Positions 1 to 10,154 of a DNA stretch of 64,000 nt are shown here, piece by piece. The notes under the pieces are model-generated. The model did no database searches. It worked only from the letters and a program-made list of their open reading frames with translations, and was not told the DNA's origin. The stretch comes from Collinsella aerofaciens (GTDB taxonomy: Bacteria > Actinomycetota > Coriobacteriia > Coriobacteriales > Coriobacteriaceae): assembly GCF_902364355.1 (NCBI RefSeq), contig NZ_CABJDK010000002.1, forward strand, positions 248,001 through 312,000, written 5' to 3'. Within the stretch, counting starts at the first letter, position 1. Each line of letters opens with the position of its first letter. Made by a program: the position numbers and the translations under genes.

Positions 1-1
1 G

Positions 2-238
2 AAGAGCGTCAACACGCATTTTGAGCGATACAACTGGTTGCGTATGGTGTCGCAGGATCTGGATTGGGAGCCGATTCGTCGGCAGCATCGCCGGATTCTC
101 GAGGCCATTAAAAAGGGCGATACCGACACGGCGAGCTACCTGGCAGAGACGCACCTGCATCTGATGCCCGAGGAGCAGGGCCCGGTTATCGTCTTGCATC
201 CCGACTATTTCGAGCTGTCCAAAGACTCGGCCATCTAA
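2..238 (+). CDS. GntR/FadR-type transcriptional regulator, C-terminal fragment (5' truncated by window)
   Basis: The reading frame is open from base 2 to the stop and enters from outside the window, so only about 78 residues of the C-terminus are seen. The fragment (DLDWEPIRRQHRRILEAIKKGD, then TASYLAETHL) has the helical pattern that closes the FCD ligand-binding domain of FadR-subfamily GntR regulators: an H-R-R-I-L-E-A-I stretch with the metal-proximal histidine, then an amphipathic helix with a further histidine. The neighbouring 2-keto-3-deoxygluconate genes suggest a sugar-acid regulator such as UxuR/ExuR, but this is inference because the DNA-binding domain is not visible. A long inverted repeat lies 17 bases after the stop. 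Confidence 0.6.
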   Translation, partial: KSVNTHFERYNWLRMVSQDLDWEPIRRQHRRILEAIKKGDTDTASYLAETHLHLMPEEQGPVIVLHPDYFELSKDSAI

Positions 239-617
239 CTCGTTCCCTACATTAGTTGCGGTGAAATAGGGACTGTTTTGCGGCTTTGACGACGTAGGCA
301 GTCCGTATTTCACCGCAAGTGCGGGGGTGCAATCGGGGCATGAAAAGGCTGCGGCGCCGCTTGGAGGAAAAGACCGGAAGCAAGGGTCCATTCCTCCAGA
401 CGGCGCCGCAGCTGTTTTGGTGGACTGGATTATGTTGAGTCGGTTGATTGACCGGGAAAGCAAAGCGGCTTGGGGGCGTGTCGCTTCCGTCACGTTCTAT
501 CAGCATACAAGACGGTTTCGGTTCTTGTTCGTGACGGAAACGGCGCGCTTCCGAGCCGCTTTAAAAGAAAGGGGGCGAGGTCTAGGACACGCCTCCTTTC
601 ACGATAGAGAGCTAAAC
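239..617. other. Gene-free spacer with stacked inverted repeats and terminators
   Basis: No credible gene is seen. Three inverted repeats follow one another. Arms 256-274 and 300-318 (TTGCGGTGAAATAGGGACT and its complement) pair 18 of 19. Arms 348-359 and 401-412, with inner arms 362-369 and 391-398, form a long GC-rich hairpin followed by TGTTTT. Arms 485-494 and 530-539 (TTCCGTCACG and complement) pair perfectly. The last hairpin, 567-600, is listed separately as the terminator for the minus-strand aldolase gene. Confidence 0.6.
561..600 (-). terminator. Rho-independent terminator of the eda gene
   Basis: Read on the minus strand, GAAAGGAGGCG pairs with CGCCCCCTTTC (10 of 11) across a 12-base loop and is followed by TTTTAA. 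It lies 17 bases past the eda stop. Confidence 0.7.
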
Positions 618-1259
618 CTAGCCGCGGACCTTCTTGACGACGTCCATGGCCTCGCGGGCAATCTGCTCGACCTTGGAGAGGTCGCCGTCGGCGAACAGGG
701 CGGGCTTGACCATCCAGGTGCCACCGCAGGCGATGATGGCGGAGGAGCTCAGGTACTCCTCGACGTTGGCAGTGTTCACGCCGCCGGTGGGCATAAAGCG
801 ATGGCCGACAAACGGAGCAGCGAGGGCCTTGATGGTGTTGAGGCCGCCATACTGAGCCGCGGGGAAGAATTTGGTGACCTTGAGGCCCAGATTCTCGGCA
901 GCAGTGACCTCGGAGGGGGTCACGGTGCCGGGAAGGACGGGCAGGTCGATGTCGATGCAGTGCTTCACGACGTCCTCGTTGTAACCCGGCGAGACGATGA
1001 ACTTGGCACCGGCGGTGCGGGCCTGCTCAACCTGCTCGACGGTCAGGACAGTGCCGGCGCCGACGCACATCTCGGGTTCGGCCTCGGCCATAGCGGCGAT
1101 GCACTCGGCGGCGCAGGCAGTGCGGAAGGTGACCTCGGCGGACTTCATGCCGGCTGCCATAAGGGCATGGGCGAGCGGTGCGGCGTCCTCGACCTTGTCG
1201 AGCACGACGACCGGCACGATGCCCAGGGATTCAAGCGTGGTGTAGAACTGATCGAACAT
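618..1259 (-). CDS. eda: 2-dehydro-3-deoxy-phosphogluconate (KDPG) aldolase
   Basis: A 213-residue class I aldolase that cleaves 2-keto-3-deoxy-6-phosphogluconate to pyruvate and glyceraldehyde 3-phosphate, the last step of hexuronate/2-keto-3-deoxygluconate use. Visible family motifs: IVPVVVLDK at the start, the EVTFRT strand carrying the catalytic glutamate, GAGTVLT, VSPGYNEDVV, and the Schiff-base lysine segment LKVTKFFPAAQ before the phosphate-binding FMPTGGVN loop. The ATG at 1259 is preferred over longer in-frame starts because AAAGGAA lies just upstream and the alignment begins there. It sits 254 bases downstream of kdgK on the same strand, and an inverted repeat in between may give it separate control. 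Confidence 0.93.
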   Translation of the reverse strand: MFDQFYTTLESLGIVPVVVLDKVEDAAPLAHALMAAGMKSAEVTFRTACAAECIAAMAEAEPEMCVGAGTVLTVEQVEQARTAGAKFIVSPGYNEDVVKHCIDIDLPVLPGTVTPSEVTAAENLGLKVTKFFPAAQYGGLNTIKALAAPFVGHRFMPTGGVNTANVEEYLSSSAIIACGGTWMVKPALFADGDLSKVEQIAREAMDVVKKVRG

Positions 1260-1319
1260 AGTGTTCCTTTCGATGTGAGGCGCGCACGGGCGCGTGATTG
1301 CCAAAGAAGATTGGCCATG

Positions 1320-1381
1320 AGCCGGTTCCGGATTGGTTATCGGAGGCACTGCTTGGGTCACAAGCAATTTCGGAACCGGCT
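1320..1381. repeat. Inverted repeat upstream of eda
   Basis: AGCCGGTTCCG (1320-1330) and CGGAACCGGCT (1371-1381) are perfect 11-bp arms. A smaller GCTTG/CAAGC hairpin lies in the 40-base spacer. It is placed where the eda promoter should be and may be an operator or a leader hairpin. Confidence 0.5.
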
Positions 1382-1459
1382 ACGAGGCCAGTCGTGAAGG
1401 AATGCCAGACAAAACCGGAATGGGACTAAGTGGTTCTACCTGGCCGGAGGAATCGGGGA

Positions 1460-1499
1460 GCGGGCTGCAGAGGTATGGGTATAAAAAGCTGCGGCCCGC
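1460..1499 (-). terminator. Likely terminator/hairpin after kdgK
   Basis: GCGGGCTGCAG (1460-1470) and CTGCGGCCCGC (1489-1499) pair 10 of 11, starting 15 bases after the kdgK stop on the minus strand. There is no T-run beyond the distal arm, so termination is plausible but not certain. Confidence 0.45.
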
Positions 1500-1513
1500 G
1501 GAATGGGGACGGC

Positions 1514-2548
1514 TTAGCGCGCGACGCGGGTGCCACCGTCGGCGGCGGATGCCACGGCTGCGATCTCGTCTGCGGTCACCAGGTTGGAATCGCCCTTGAT
1601 GGTGAGCTTGAGGATCGAGGCGGCGATGGCGAAGTTGACGGCGTCCTGCGGGGCAAAGTCGTTGATGAGGGCATGGACGAGGCCGGCATTGAAAGCGTCG
1701 CCGGCGGCAACGCCCTCGAGCACGTGCACGTCGTGAGCAGGGGAGAACCAGTGCTCGCCGCTCTCGGCGTCAAAGAGCATGCCCATCCAAATGGAGCGCT
1801 CGACGCAGGAGATGTTGCGGACGACCGAGGCGACCTTCTTGCAACCGTACTCGGCGCAGATCTGACGGGCCATCTCGACGTAGGTGTCGCGCTCCTCGAT
1901 GCCGTGGGCAAGGGAGCCGGAGACGCAGGTCATACCGAGGCCGGCAGGAGCGTCCTCGTCGTTGGCAATGCAGATGTCAACGAGCGGCAGGAGTTCCTTC
2001 ATGGTGGCCTGCGACTTCTCGGGCGACCACATCTTGCCGCGATAGTTCACGTCGCAAACGGTGGTGATGCCCTTGGCGCGGCAGGCGGTGAGGGCATCCT
2101 TGCAGGCGGCGGCCATCTCGTCGGAGACGGCGGGCGTCACGCCGGAGAAGTAGAAGACATCGACACCCTTGAGGATCTCGTCCCAGTCAAAGACGTCGCG
2201 CTTGGCCATGTTGATGGCAGAGTACTTGCGGTCGTAGACGCAGCCGTTGCCGCGCTGCGAGGCGCCGACCTCAAACACATAGGAACCAAGACGGTCGCCC
2301 TGGCGCACGACGCGCGAGGTATCGACGTCGTAGACCTTCAGCGAACGCAGGGCGCACTCGCCCAGACGGTTGGCCGGGACAACGGAGACGTAAGCTGCCT
2401 TGTCACCCTGGTAGGCCAGGGAAAGCGCGGTGTTGGCTTCGGCGCCGCCGTAGCGGACATCAAACTCGGTCGCCTGCTCAATGCGCAGATGGTCTTTGGG
2501 CGAGAGCCTCATCATGATCTCGCCGAAGGTAAGAACCGTTTTACCCAT
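1514..2548 (-). CDS. kdgK: 2-keto-3-deoxygluconate kinase (PfkB/ribokinase family)
   Basis: A 344-residue PfkB-family sugar kinase. It begins GKTVLTFGEIMMRLSP, has the substrate-side motif GGAEANTALSLA, and ends with the PfkB signature DVHVLEGVAAGDAFNAGLVHAL, whose aspartate (GDAF) is the catalytic base. KDG kinase is preferred over other PfkB enzymes because the N-terminal pattern matches that subgroup and the gene sits next to KDPG aldolase: together they would turn 2-keto-3-deoxygluconate into pyruvate and glyceraldehyde phosphate. The ATG at 2548 has AAGGAG about ten bases upstream; the longer in-frame extension lacks a binding site and would run through the operator region. It is transcribed divergently from a LacI-type regulator. 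Confidence 0.88.
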   Translation of the reverse strand: MGKTVLTFGEIMMRLSPKDHLRIEQATEFDVRYGGAEANTALSLAYQGDKAAYVSVVPANRLGECALRSLKVYDVDTSRVVRQGDRLGSYVFEVGASQRGNGCVYDRKYSAINMAKRDVFDWDEILKGVDVFYFSGVTPAVSDEMAAACKDALTACRAKGITTVCDVNYRGKMWSPEKSQATMKELLPLVDICIANDEDAPAGLGMTCVSGSLAHGIEERDTYVEMARQICAEYGCKKVASVVRNISCVERSIWMGMLFDAESGEHWFSPAHDVHVLEGVAAGDAFNAGLVHALINDFAPQDAVNFAIAASILKLTIKGDSNLVTADEIAAVASAADGGTRVAR

Positions 2549-2591
2549 GGTCGCGCAGCTCCTTCTTACTCGTGCGTACACCTTTGATATG

Positions 2592-2649
2592 GCGTTGGCA
2601 CGGAGGTGCCAAGACGGTAGGGTACATCTTTGCACCTCCGTGCCAACGC
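2592..2649. repeat. 18-bp perfect inverted repeat in the kdgK leader
   Basis: GCGTTGGCACGGAGGTGC (2592-2609) and GCACCTCCGTGCCAACGC (2632-2649) are perfect 18-bp arms with a 22-base spacer. They lie between the kdgK start and the operators, so the kdgK mRNA should carry this stem. No T-run follows in either direction, which argues against a simple terminator. Confidence 0.7.
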
Positions 2650-2653
2650 TTGC

Positions 2654-2680
2654 CGAAATCGGTTTACGAAATCGGTTTCG
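2654..2680. promoter_or_regulatory. Tandem LacI-family operators in the kdgK/regulator divergent promoter
   Basis: Two overlapping near-palindromes spaced 13 bases apart, CGAAATCGGTTTACG (2654-2668) and CGAAATCGGTTTCG (2667-2680), fit LacI-family operators. AGTATACT (2692-2699) lies beside them and can serve as a -10 element in either direction. Autoregulation and kdgK control by the adjacent LacI protein are inferred. Confidence 0.6.
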
Positions 2681-2783
2681 TTTCGAGTTGTAGTATACTC
2701 ACCTACAGCGTTTTGCAAGCGAGATTTTTAAAAAAATGCCTAAAATGGCTCAGACTGCCGACAATTGGGAAACGGGGTGCGCT

Positions 2784-3806
2784 ATGGCGCAGATGAGAAT
2801 CAAGGACATTGCCGCCGAGGCGGGCGTGAGCCCGGCCACGGTCTCGCGCTATCTCAACAACCGTCCCGGGCAGATGACCGAGGAAACCCGCGCTCGCATC
2901 GCGGCGGTTATCGAGCGCACCGGCTATCGTCCACGTGCCGCCGCGCGCAATCTGCGCAGCTCGCGCACCAACCTCATCGGCGTGATCTTGGCCGACATTG
3001 CTAACCCGTTCTCCAGCGCCATGCTCGAAGGGCTTTCCGCTAGTGCCGCCGCGCGCGGCTGCTCGCTTATGACTGCCATTAGCGGCAATGATTCCGCCAA
3101 GGAAGCAGAGTCGCTCACCAGACTTATCGATGCCGGTGTGGACGGCCTGGTCGTCAACACCTGTGGCGGCAACGACAAGGCGATTGCCGCGGCTGCGGGA
3201 CGCCTGCCCGTCGTGCTGCTCGACCGCGATGTTGCCGACGGTGGCATCGATCTGGTGACCTCCAACAACCGTGAGCTGGTCGCCGGCCTGGTAGACGCCT
3301 TGGCCTCTGCGGGCAGCGAGCGCCTGTGCCTGCTCACCGAGGCAAGCGACGACAGCCCTGTGCGTCGCGAGCGTGCCGAGGCCTTTGCCGACGAGCTTTC
3401 GCGCCGCGGTCTTGCGGGCGAGGTCGTCACCTTGGCCGACGGTGGTGTCGAGGGCGTCAGTCACCTGGACGAGACCATCCGCGAGTATGCGGGAAAAAAG
3501 CTCGGCCTCATTGCCGTCAACGGTCTGGTCTTTCTGCGTCTGACCGAGGCACTGGCACAGTTGGGACCCTCGTTGCCGGCTGGCCTCAAGATTGCGACGT
3601 TTGACGACTATCCCTGGAACCACGTGCTCTTTGGCGGTGTGACCACGGCCGCGCAAGACACCCTTACCATTGCCGAGCGCGTAGTCGAGCGCCTGTCCGA
3701 GCGCATCGACATCGTTACCACTACGGTGGGCGATGCCGCAAAGCTCGCCCCCAAGCGCATCGAGATCCCCGGCCACATCGAACACCGCGCTTCGACCTCG
3801 CGCTAG
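2784..3806 (+). CDS. LacI-family repressor, probable regulator of the ketodeoxygluconate genes
   Basis: A 340-residue LacI/GalR protein. The N-terminal helix-turn-helix reads RIKDIAAEAGVSPATVSRYL with the hinge pattern TGYRPRAAARNLRSSRTNLIGV. It is followed by a periplasmic-binding-protein-like effector domain (ILADIANPFSSAMLEGL, DGLVVNTCG, LPVVLLDRDV, then IATFDDYPWN near the C-terminus). The ATG at 2784 was chosen; an upstream ATG at 2736 has no binding site, and the next ATG, at 2793, also begins just before the helix-turn-helix. Its position divergent from kdgK, with tandem LacI-type operators between, suggests it is the KdgR-like repressor of this module responding to 2-keto-3-deoxygluconate. 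That ligand is inferred from context. Confidence 0.85.
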   Translation: MAQMRIKDIAAEAGVSPATVSRYLNNRPGQMTEETRARIAAVIERTGYRPRAAARNLRSSRTNLIGVILADIANPFSSAMLEGLSASAAARGCSLMTAISGNDSAKEAESLTRLIDAGVDGLVVNTCGGNDKAIAAAAGRLPVVLLDRDVADGGIDLVTSNNRELVAGLVDALASAGSERLCLLTEASDDSPVRRERAEAFADELSRRGLAGEVVTLADGGVEGVSHLDETIREYAGKKLGLIAVNGLVFLRLTEALAQLGPSLPAGLKIATFDDYPWNHVLFGGVTTAAQDTLTIAERVVERLSERIDIVTTTVGDAAKLAPKRIEIPGHIEHRASTSR

Positions 3807-3858
3807 TCTCTTGGCCTCACGGCCTGTTCGCACACGTTTTTTGGGCGCTTGATACGCT

Positions 3859-3874
3859 TTAACCCTGCGGAAAC
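3859..3874 (+). promoter_or_regulatory. Candidate GlnR box upstream of the GS-like gene
   Basis: TTAAC-CCTGCG-GAAAC matches the actinobacterial GlnR consensus gTnAC-N6-GaAAC at every fixed position except the first G, and also fits the AC-N9-AC rule. It lies about 66 bases before the start codon of the operon that encodes the GlnR-like protein, so autoregulation is possible. The site was found by eye and is unproven. Confidence 0.5.
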
Positions 3875-3939
3875 ATTTTTCTGCGATAGTATCTGCGATA
3901 TAGATCAGTCGAAACCCGCCCGAAAGAAAGGGGAGCGAC

Positions 3940-5277
3940 ATGAACCAGCAGAACATCGATTACGTACTCCGCTCTGTAGAGCAGCGTGACATCCGCTTTG
4001 TGCGTCTGTGGTTTGTCGACATTCTCGGCCGCCTCAAGAACTTTGCCATTAGCCCCGAGGACCTCGAGGTCGCTTTTGAGGAGGGTATTGGCTTTGACGG
4101 CTCCGCCATCGAGGGCTTTGCCACGCCCGAGGAAGCCGACATGCTGGCGTTCCCCGATGCTTCGACCTTCCAGATACTGCCGTGGCGCCCGAGCCACAAC
4201 GGCGTCGCCCGCGTGTTCTGCGATGTGTGCACTCCCGATCGCAAGCCGTTTGCCGGCGACCCGCGCGATGCCCTGCGCCGCATGTTCCGCAAGGCCGAGA
4301 AGGCTGGCTATCTGCTCAACGTGGGTGCCGAGCTGGAGTATTACTACTTCCCCGACGAGCACACCCCCGAGCCGCTCGACAACGTGGGCTACTTCGATCT
4401 TTCGGTGAGCGATGCCGCCCGCGACCTGCGTCGCAACACGGTCCTCACGCTCGAGAAGATGTCCGTGCCCGTGGAGTACACCTTCCACGCCGCCGGCCGC
4501 TCGCAGCACGGCATGAGCTTGCGCCATGCCGAGGCCCTGAGTATGTCCGACGCCATCACTACGGCCAAACTCATCATTAAGCAGCAGGCCTACGAGAGCG
4601 GTTGCCACGCCTCCTTTATGCCCAAGCCGTTGGCGGGCGAGGACGGCAGTGCCATGTTCCTGTGCCAGTCGCTATTCGACCACGACGGCAACAACGTGTT
4701 TTGGGGCGAGGACGACGAGAAGTACCATCTCTCCGACGTCGCCAAGCACTATATGGCTGGCATCCTGGCGCATGCCCGCGAGATCAGCGCCATCACCAAC
4801 CCCACGGTCAACTCGTACAAGCGCATCACGACGGGCGGCGACTCCGTGCCACAGTACGCCACGTGGGGCCTGCGCAACCGCGCGAGTATGGTCCGCATTC
4901 CGGTCTACAAGCCCGGCAAGCAGCTGTCCACGCGCATCGAGCTTCGCAGCCCCGACCCCATGGCCAATCCGTACCTGGTCAACGCCGTCACGCTGGCGGC
5001 TGGTCTGGACGGCATCGAGCGCAAGCTGGAGCTCCCGCCCGAGGCAACGGCCGAGACGCTCAAGCTTACCGACCGTCAGATGGTCGAGGCCGGCTACGCG
5101 CCGCTGCCGCGCTCGCTCAAAGAGGCGCTCGACGTGTTTGAGGACTCGCAGTTTATGAAGGATGCCCTCGGCGAGCACATCCACAGCTTCTTCCTCAAAA
5201 AGAAGCGCGACGAGTGGCATAAGTTTGAGTCTACGATCACCGAGTGGGAGATCAAGCACTACCTGGCGAACTCCTAA
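3940..5277 (+). CDS. Glutamine synthetase type I-like protein lacking key metal-ligand residues
   Basis: A 445-residue protein collinear with GSI-alpha (about 444 residues). Retained: VDILGRLKNF, the FDGSAIEGF loop with its aspartate (D53), the GAELEYYYF pair E131/E133, NPTVNSYKR (R295), and RIELRSPDP (E334, R336). Several hallmark positions are lost. The usual HHEVAPGQHEI motif reads FHAAGRSQHGM, so two metal glutamates become A184 and G191. The usual GSGMH reads GSAMF, so the metal histidine becomes F240. The flap YEAP reads GDSVP. By family knowledge these remove two of three n1 ligands, one n2 ligand and the flap glutamate, so normal glutamine synthesis is unlikely. GAAAGGGGAG precedes the ATG. 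The next gene is a GlnR-type regulator. A regulatory or altered-substrate role is inferred. Confidence 0.85.
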   Translation: MNQQNIDYVLRSVEQRDIRFVRLWFVDILGRLKNFAISPEDLEVAFEEGIGFDGSAIEGFATPEEADMLAFPDASTFQILPWRPSHNGVARVFCDVCTPDRKPFAGDPRDALRRMFRKAEKAGYLLNVGAELEYYYFPDEHTPEPLDNVGYFDLSVSDAARDLRRNTVLTLEKMSVPVEYTFHAAGRSQHGMSLRHAEALSMSDAITTAKLIIKQQAYESGCHASFMPKPLAGEDGSAMFLCQSLFDHDGNNVFWGEDDEKYHLSDVAKHYMAGILAHAREISAITNPTVNSYKRITTGGDSVPQYATWGLRNRASMVRIPVYKPGKQLSTRIELRSPDPMANPYLVNAVTLAAGLDGIERKLELPPEATAETLKLTDRQMVEAGYAPLPRSLKEALDVFEDSQFMKDALGEHIHSFFLKKKRDEWHKFESTITEWEIKHYLANS

Positions 5278-5327
5278 TCGCGCTGGCTTGTTCCAGTACG
5301 ATTGAGCTCATTTCTTTGGAGGCCGAT

Positions 5328-5990
5328 ATGTCCGAAAAGAGTGCCCTGTTCATGGCGCGCACGACGCGCTTCCACGAGTTTGCCCGCAGCTTGACGACTA
5401 CCCTGGGTGTCGAGGTGAGCCTGGCAACCCCCGATTCGCCAACTGCGGCGCACGACTTTGACCTGCTGATTCTCGATTCAGATGGCATCCGCAGCGACCG
5501 CATCGATCAGATTGCCAAGTGGCTTGACGATCGTGGTGGCGTCCCCATGTTGGTGATCGTTGACGACGAGGCACTCGGTACCTTGCGCCTGCCCAATCAC
5601 GCGCATACCGACTTTGTATGCCCCACGGCGACACCCAACGAGCTCAAGGCTCGCGCGCAGCGCCTGATGGGCGAGGAGGAGACCGTTACCGCCGACGATG
5701 TACTCAATATCGATAACCTCGAGATTAACCTGGCTACCTACCAGGTGACACTCGATAACGAGCCCATCGACCTGACGCTGATGGAGTACTCGCTGCTGAG
5801 CTTTTTGGCGACGCACCCCAACCGCGCCTACAGCCGCGAGGTGCTGCTGCACCGCGTGTGGGGCTTTGAGTACTGCGGCGGCACGCGCACCGTCGACGTG
5901 CACATTCGACGCATCCGCTCCAAGGTGGGCCCGCAGATCGCGGCGCACATCACCACCGTCCGCGGCGTGGGCTATCTGTTTAAGGACTAG
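5328..5990 (+). CDS. glnR: GlnR-like atypical OmpR-family response regulator
   Basis: A 220-residue protein with an N-terminal receiver-like domain (about 1-115) and a C-terminal winged-helix domain (about 125-220: LTLMEYSLLSFLATHPNRAYSREVLLHRVWGF, then RTVDVHIRRIRSKVG and TVRGVGYLF). The receiver is atypical: the usual acidic pair near residue 8 is missing, only an aspartate in LILDSDG (about 50) remains, and the conserved switch lysine is replaced in DFVCPTATPNEL. This pattern is that of actinobacterial GlnR, an orphan regulator of nitrogen assimilation. No histidine kinase is nearby. TTTGGAGG precedes the ATG, which lies 51 bases after the GS-like gene, so the two are probably co-transcribed. 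OmpR-family membership is secure; GlnR orthology is likely. Confidence 0.78.
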   Translation: MSEKSALFMARTTRFHEFARSLTTTLGVEVSLATPDSPTAAHDFDLLILDSDGIRSDRIDQIAKWLDDRGGVPMLVIVDDEALGTLRLPNHAHTDFVCPTATPNELKARAQRLMGEEETVTADDVLNIDNLEINLATYQVTLDNEPIDLTLMEYSLLSFLATHPNRAYSREVLLHRVWGFEYCGGTRTVDVHIRRIRSKVGPQIAAHITTVRGVGYLFKD

Positions 5991-5994
5991 ATTT

Positions 5995-6027
5995 CCACCA
6001 CAAAGGGGACAGGCACCTTTGTGGTGG
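5995..6027. repeat. CCACCAC palindromic repeat, copy 1 (also terminator-like)
   Basis: CCACCACAAAGG and CCTTTGTGGTGG are 12-bp perfect arms around GGACAGGCA, followed by TTTT. It starts five bases after the glnR-like stop and could end that transcript. The same element recurs at 20357, 21925, 22886 and 32281. Confidence 0.8.
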
Positions 6028-6145
6028 TTTTGACGCAGGTGCGGGTCCCTCTCGAATCTGCAACAGAACTTAAGCCTTCCTAAAAGATTGCGTTCTCGTA
6101 CACGCACGCCCGCATATTGGGGTACAACTCAACGTGAACAATGAT

Positions 6146-6180
6146 GGCCCGCCACATGTTTGGCGGGCCTTTGGTTATTT
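6146..6180 (+). terminator. Hairpin with T-rich tail in the htrA leader
   Basis: GGCCCGCC (6146-6153) pairs perfectly with GGCGGGCC (6162-6169), followed by TTTGGTTATTT. It lies 19 bases before the protease start, so it may be an attenuator of the htrA transcript or the end of a short upstream transcript. Confidence 0.5.
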
Positions 6181-6198
6181 GACGAAAGGATCGCAGCT

Positions 6199-7659
6199 AT
6201 GAGCGAGAACGATTCCCAGCGTCCCCAGGATGCGGGCAACGCCGGCGAGACCCAGCAGCAGCCGCGTGTGCAGGTGGAGTCGACGCCTGCCGACAGCAAC
6301 ATTCCCTACGTGCAGGCCTACGACACGCAGACCGGAAAGCCGCTGGGCAGCCAGCAGGTTGTAAACAAGCACACAGTGGTCAAGACCAAGACCAAAAAGC
6401 TGCCGATCTTTATTACGGCGCTCGCCGGTTGTGCCTGCGGCGCCCTGCTAGTCATTGCGCTCATCATGAGTGGCACGCTCAACATTGGCGGCGGCAAGAA
6501 CGCCGTGACGGCGGGTGCTTCGGGTTCGTCGACGCAAAAGATTACGATTGATTCCGAGGACACCACGCTGGCCGAGGCCGTTTCTGCCAAGGCCCTGCCC
6601 TCCGTGGTTTCCATCACCGCCACTTCGAGCGGCAGCCAGAATGGCTCGCTTTCGCAGTCTGCCGACGAGTCGGACAACTCGGGCAGCGTCGGTTCGGGCG
6701 TGGTGCTCGATACCGAGGGTCACATCCTTACCAACAACCACGTGGTCGATGGCTATGACCAGTACGTGGTGACCATGGACGACGGCACTACCTACGAGGC
6801 CGAGTTCGTGGGCAACGACGCCTCGAGCGACCTGGCCGTCATCAAGCTCAAGGACGCCGACGCCTCCAAGCTCACGCCGATCGAGATCGGTGACTCCTCC
6901 AAGCTCAACGTGGGCGAGTGGGTCATGGCGATCGGCTCGCCGTTCGGCAACGAGCAGTCTGTCTCCACGGGTATCGTGTCGGCGCTGTATCGCTCCACGG
7001 CCATGAGCTCTACCAACGGTAACACCATCTATGCCAACATGATCCAGACCGATGCCGCCATCAACCCGGGCAACTCCGGTGGCGCGCTCGTTAACGACAA
7101 CGGCGAGCTGGTGGGTATCAACTCGCTCATCGAGAGCTACTCGGGCTCCAGCTCGGGCGTGGGCTTTGCTATTCCCGTTAACTACGCCAAGAACATTGCC
7201 GACCAGATCATCGACGGCAAGACGCCGGTGCATCCGTACATGGGCGCTACGCTTTCGAGCGTCAATGCGCTCAACGCCCGCACCAACAAGCTGAGCACCG
7301 ATAGCGGCGCGTACGTGGCGAGCGTCGTTGAGGATGGTCCTGCTGCCAAGGCCGGCATTCAGGAGGGCGACGTCATCACCAAGCTGGGCGACGACGAGAT
7401 CACGAGCGCCGATGGCCTGATCATCGCACTGCGCAGCCACGAGGTGGGCGAGAAGGTCGAGATCACGCTCATGCGCGGCAAGGAAGAGAAGAAGGTCACC
7501 GTCGAGCTGGGCTCCGACGAGGAGCTGCAGAACCAGCAGCAGGACGACAGCGCGACCGACACCGGCAACGGCGGTATTACCGACGAGCAGCTGCGCCAGT
7601 ATCTGGAGGAGCTGCTGGGCCAACAGGGCCAAGGCCAAGGCTATGGCCAGGGTTTCTAA
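6199..7659 (+). CDS. htrA: HtrA/DegP-like membrane-anchored serine protease with PDZ domain
   Basis: A 486-residue S1C-family protease for envelope protein quality control. A hydrophilic, glutamine-rich cytoplasmic N-terminus (1-65) precedes one transmembrane segment (about 69-91, FITALAGCACGALLVIALIM). The extracytoplasmic trypsin-like domain has the full triad: H181 in LTNNHVVDG, D211 in SSDLAVIKL, S293 in NPGNSGGAL. A PDZ domain follows (about 360-450, AYVASVVEDGPAAKAGIQEGDVI split over two strands), then a Gly/Gln-rich tail. The ATG at 6199 has GAAAGGA nine bases upstream. The gene appears monocistronic and is followed by a strong terminator. Confidence 0.93.
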   Translation: MSENDSQRPQDAGNAGETQQQPRVQVESTPADSNIPYVQAYDTQTGKPLGSQQVVNKHTVVKTKTKKLPIFITALAGCACGALLVIALIMSGTLNIGGGKNAVTAGASGSSTQKITIDSEDTTLAEAVSAKALPSVVSITATSSGSQNGSLSQSADESDNSGSVGSGVVLDTEGHILTNNHVVDGYDQYVVTMDDGTTYEAEFVGNDASSDLAVIKLKDADASKLTPIEIGDSSKLNVGEWVMAIGSPFGNEQSVSTGIVSALYRSTAMSSTNGNTIYANMIQTDAAINPGNSGGALVNDNGELVGINSLIESYSGSSSGVGFAIPVNYAKNIADQIIDGKTPVHPYMGATLSSVNALNARTNKLSTDSGAYVASVVEDGPAAKAGIQEGDVITKLGDDEITSADGLIIALRSHEVGEKVEITLMRGKEEKKVTVELGSDEELQNQQQDDSATDTGNGGITDEQLRQYLEELLGQQGQGQGYGQGF

Positions 7660-7686
7660 CGAACCGTATTGCACATATCGAAGCCA

Positions 7687-7726
7687 GAGGGGACTGTCCC
7701 GCCAACGCGGGACAGTCCCTCTTTTC
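7687..7726 (+). terminator. Rho-independent terminator after htrA
   Basis: GAGGGGACTGTCCCGC and GCGGGACAGTCCCTC form a long near-perfect stem with a short loop, followed by TTTTCTT. It resembles other GGGACAGTCCC palindromes in this window (41006-41022). Confidence 0.85.
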
Positions 7727-7873
7727 TTATTGATCCGTTGGGGACGGGGAAACGGATCATTTAGAAATGGCAAGGGCATGAGTTGATCGCGCGATCCGCC
7801 CCGGTCCGGCCGCTGCCGATTCGGTGCGGTTCGAAAGGGTTATTCGGCGCCATGGTGACCGGTGGTACTCTAG

Positions 7874-10135
<2,262 letters not shown>

Positions 10136-10154
10136 GGCATCGATAGCCAAATTG

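Noticed and set aside
327..1397. Long plus-strand frame over the aldolase gene
   Set aside because: It is antisense to eda, has no family resemblance, and arises from codon bias in high-GC DNA.
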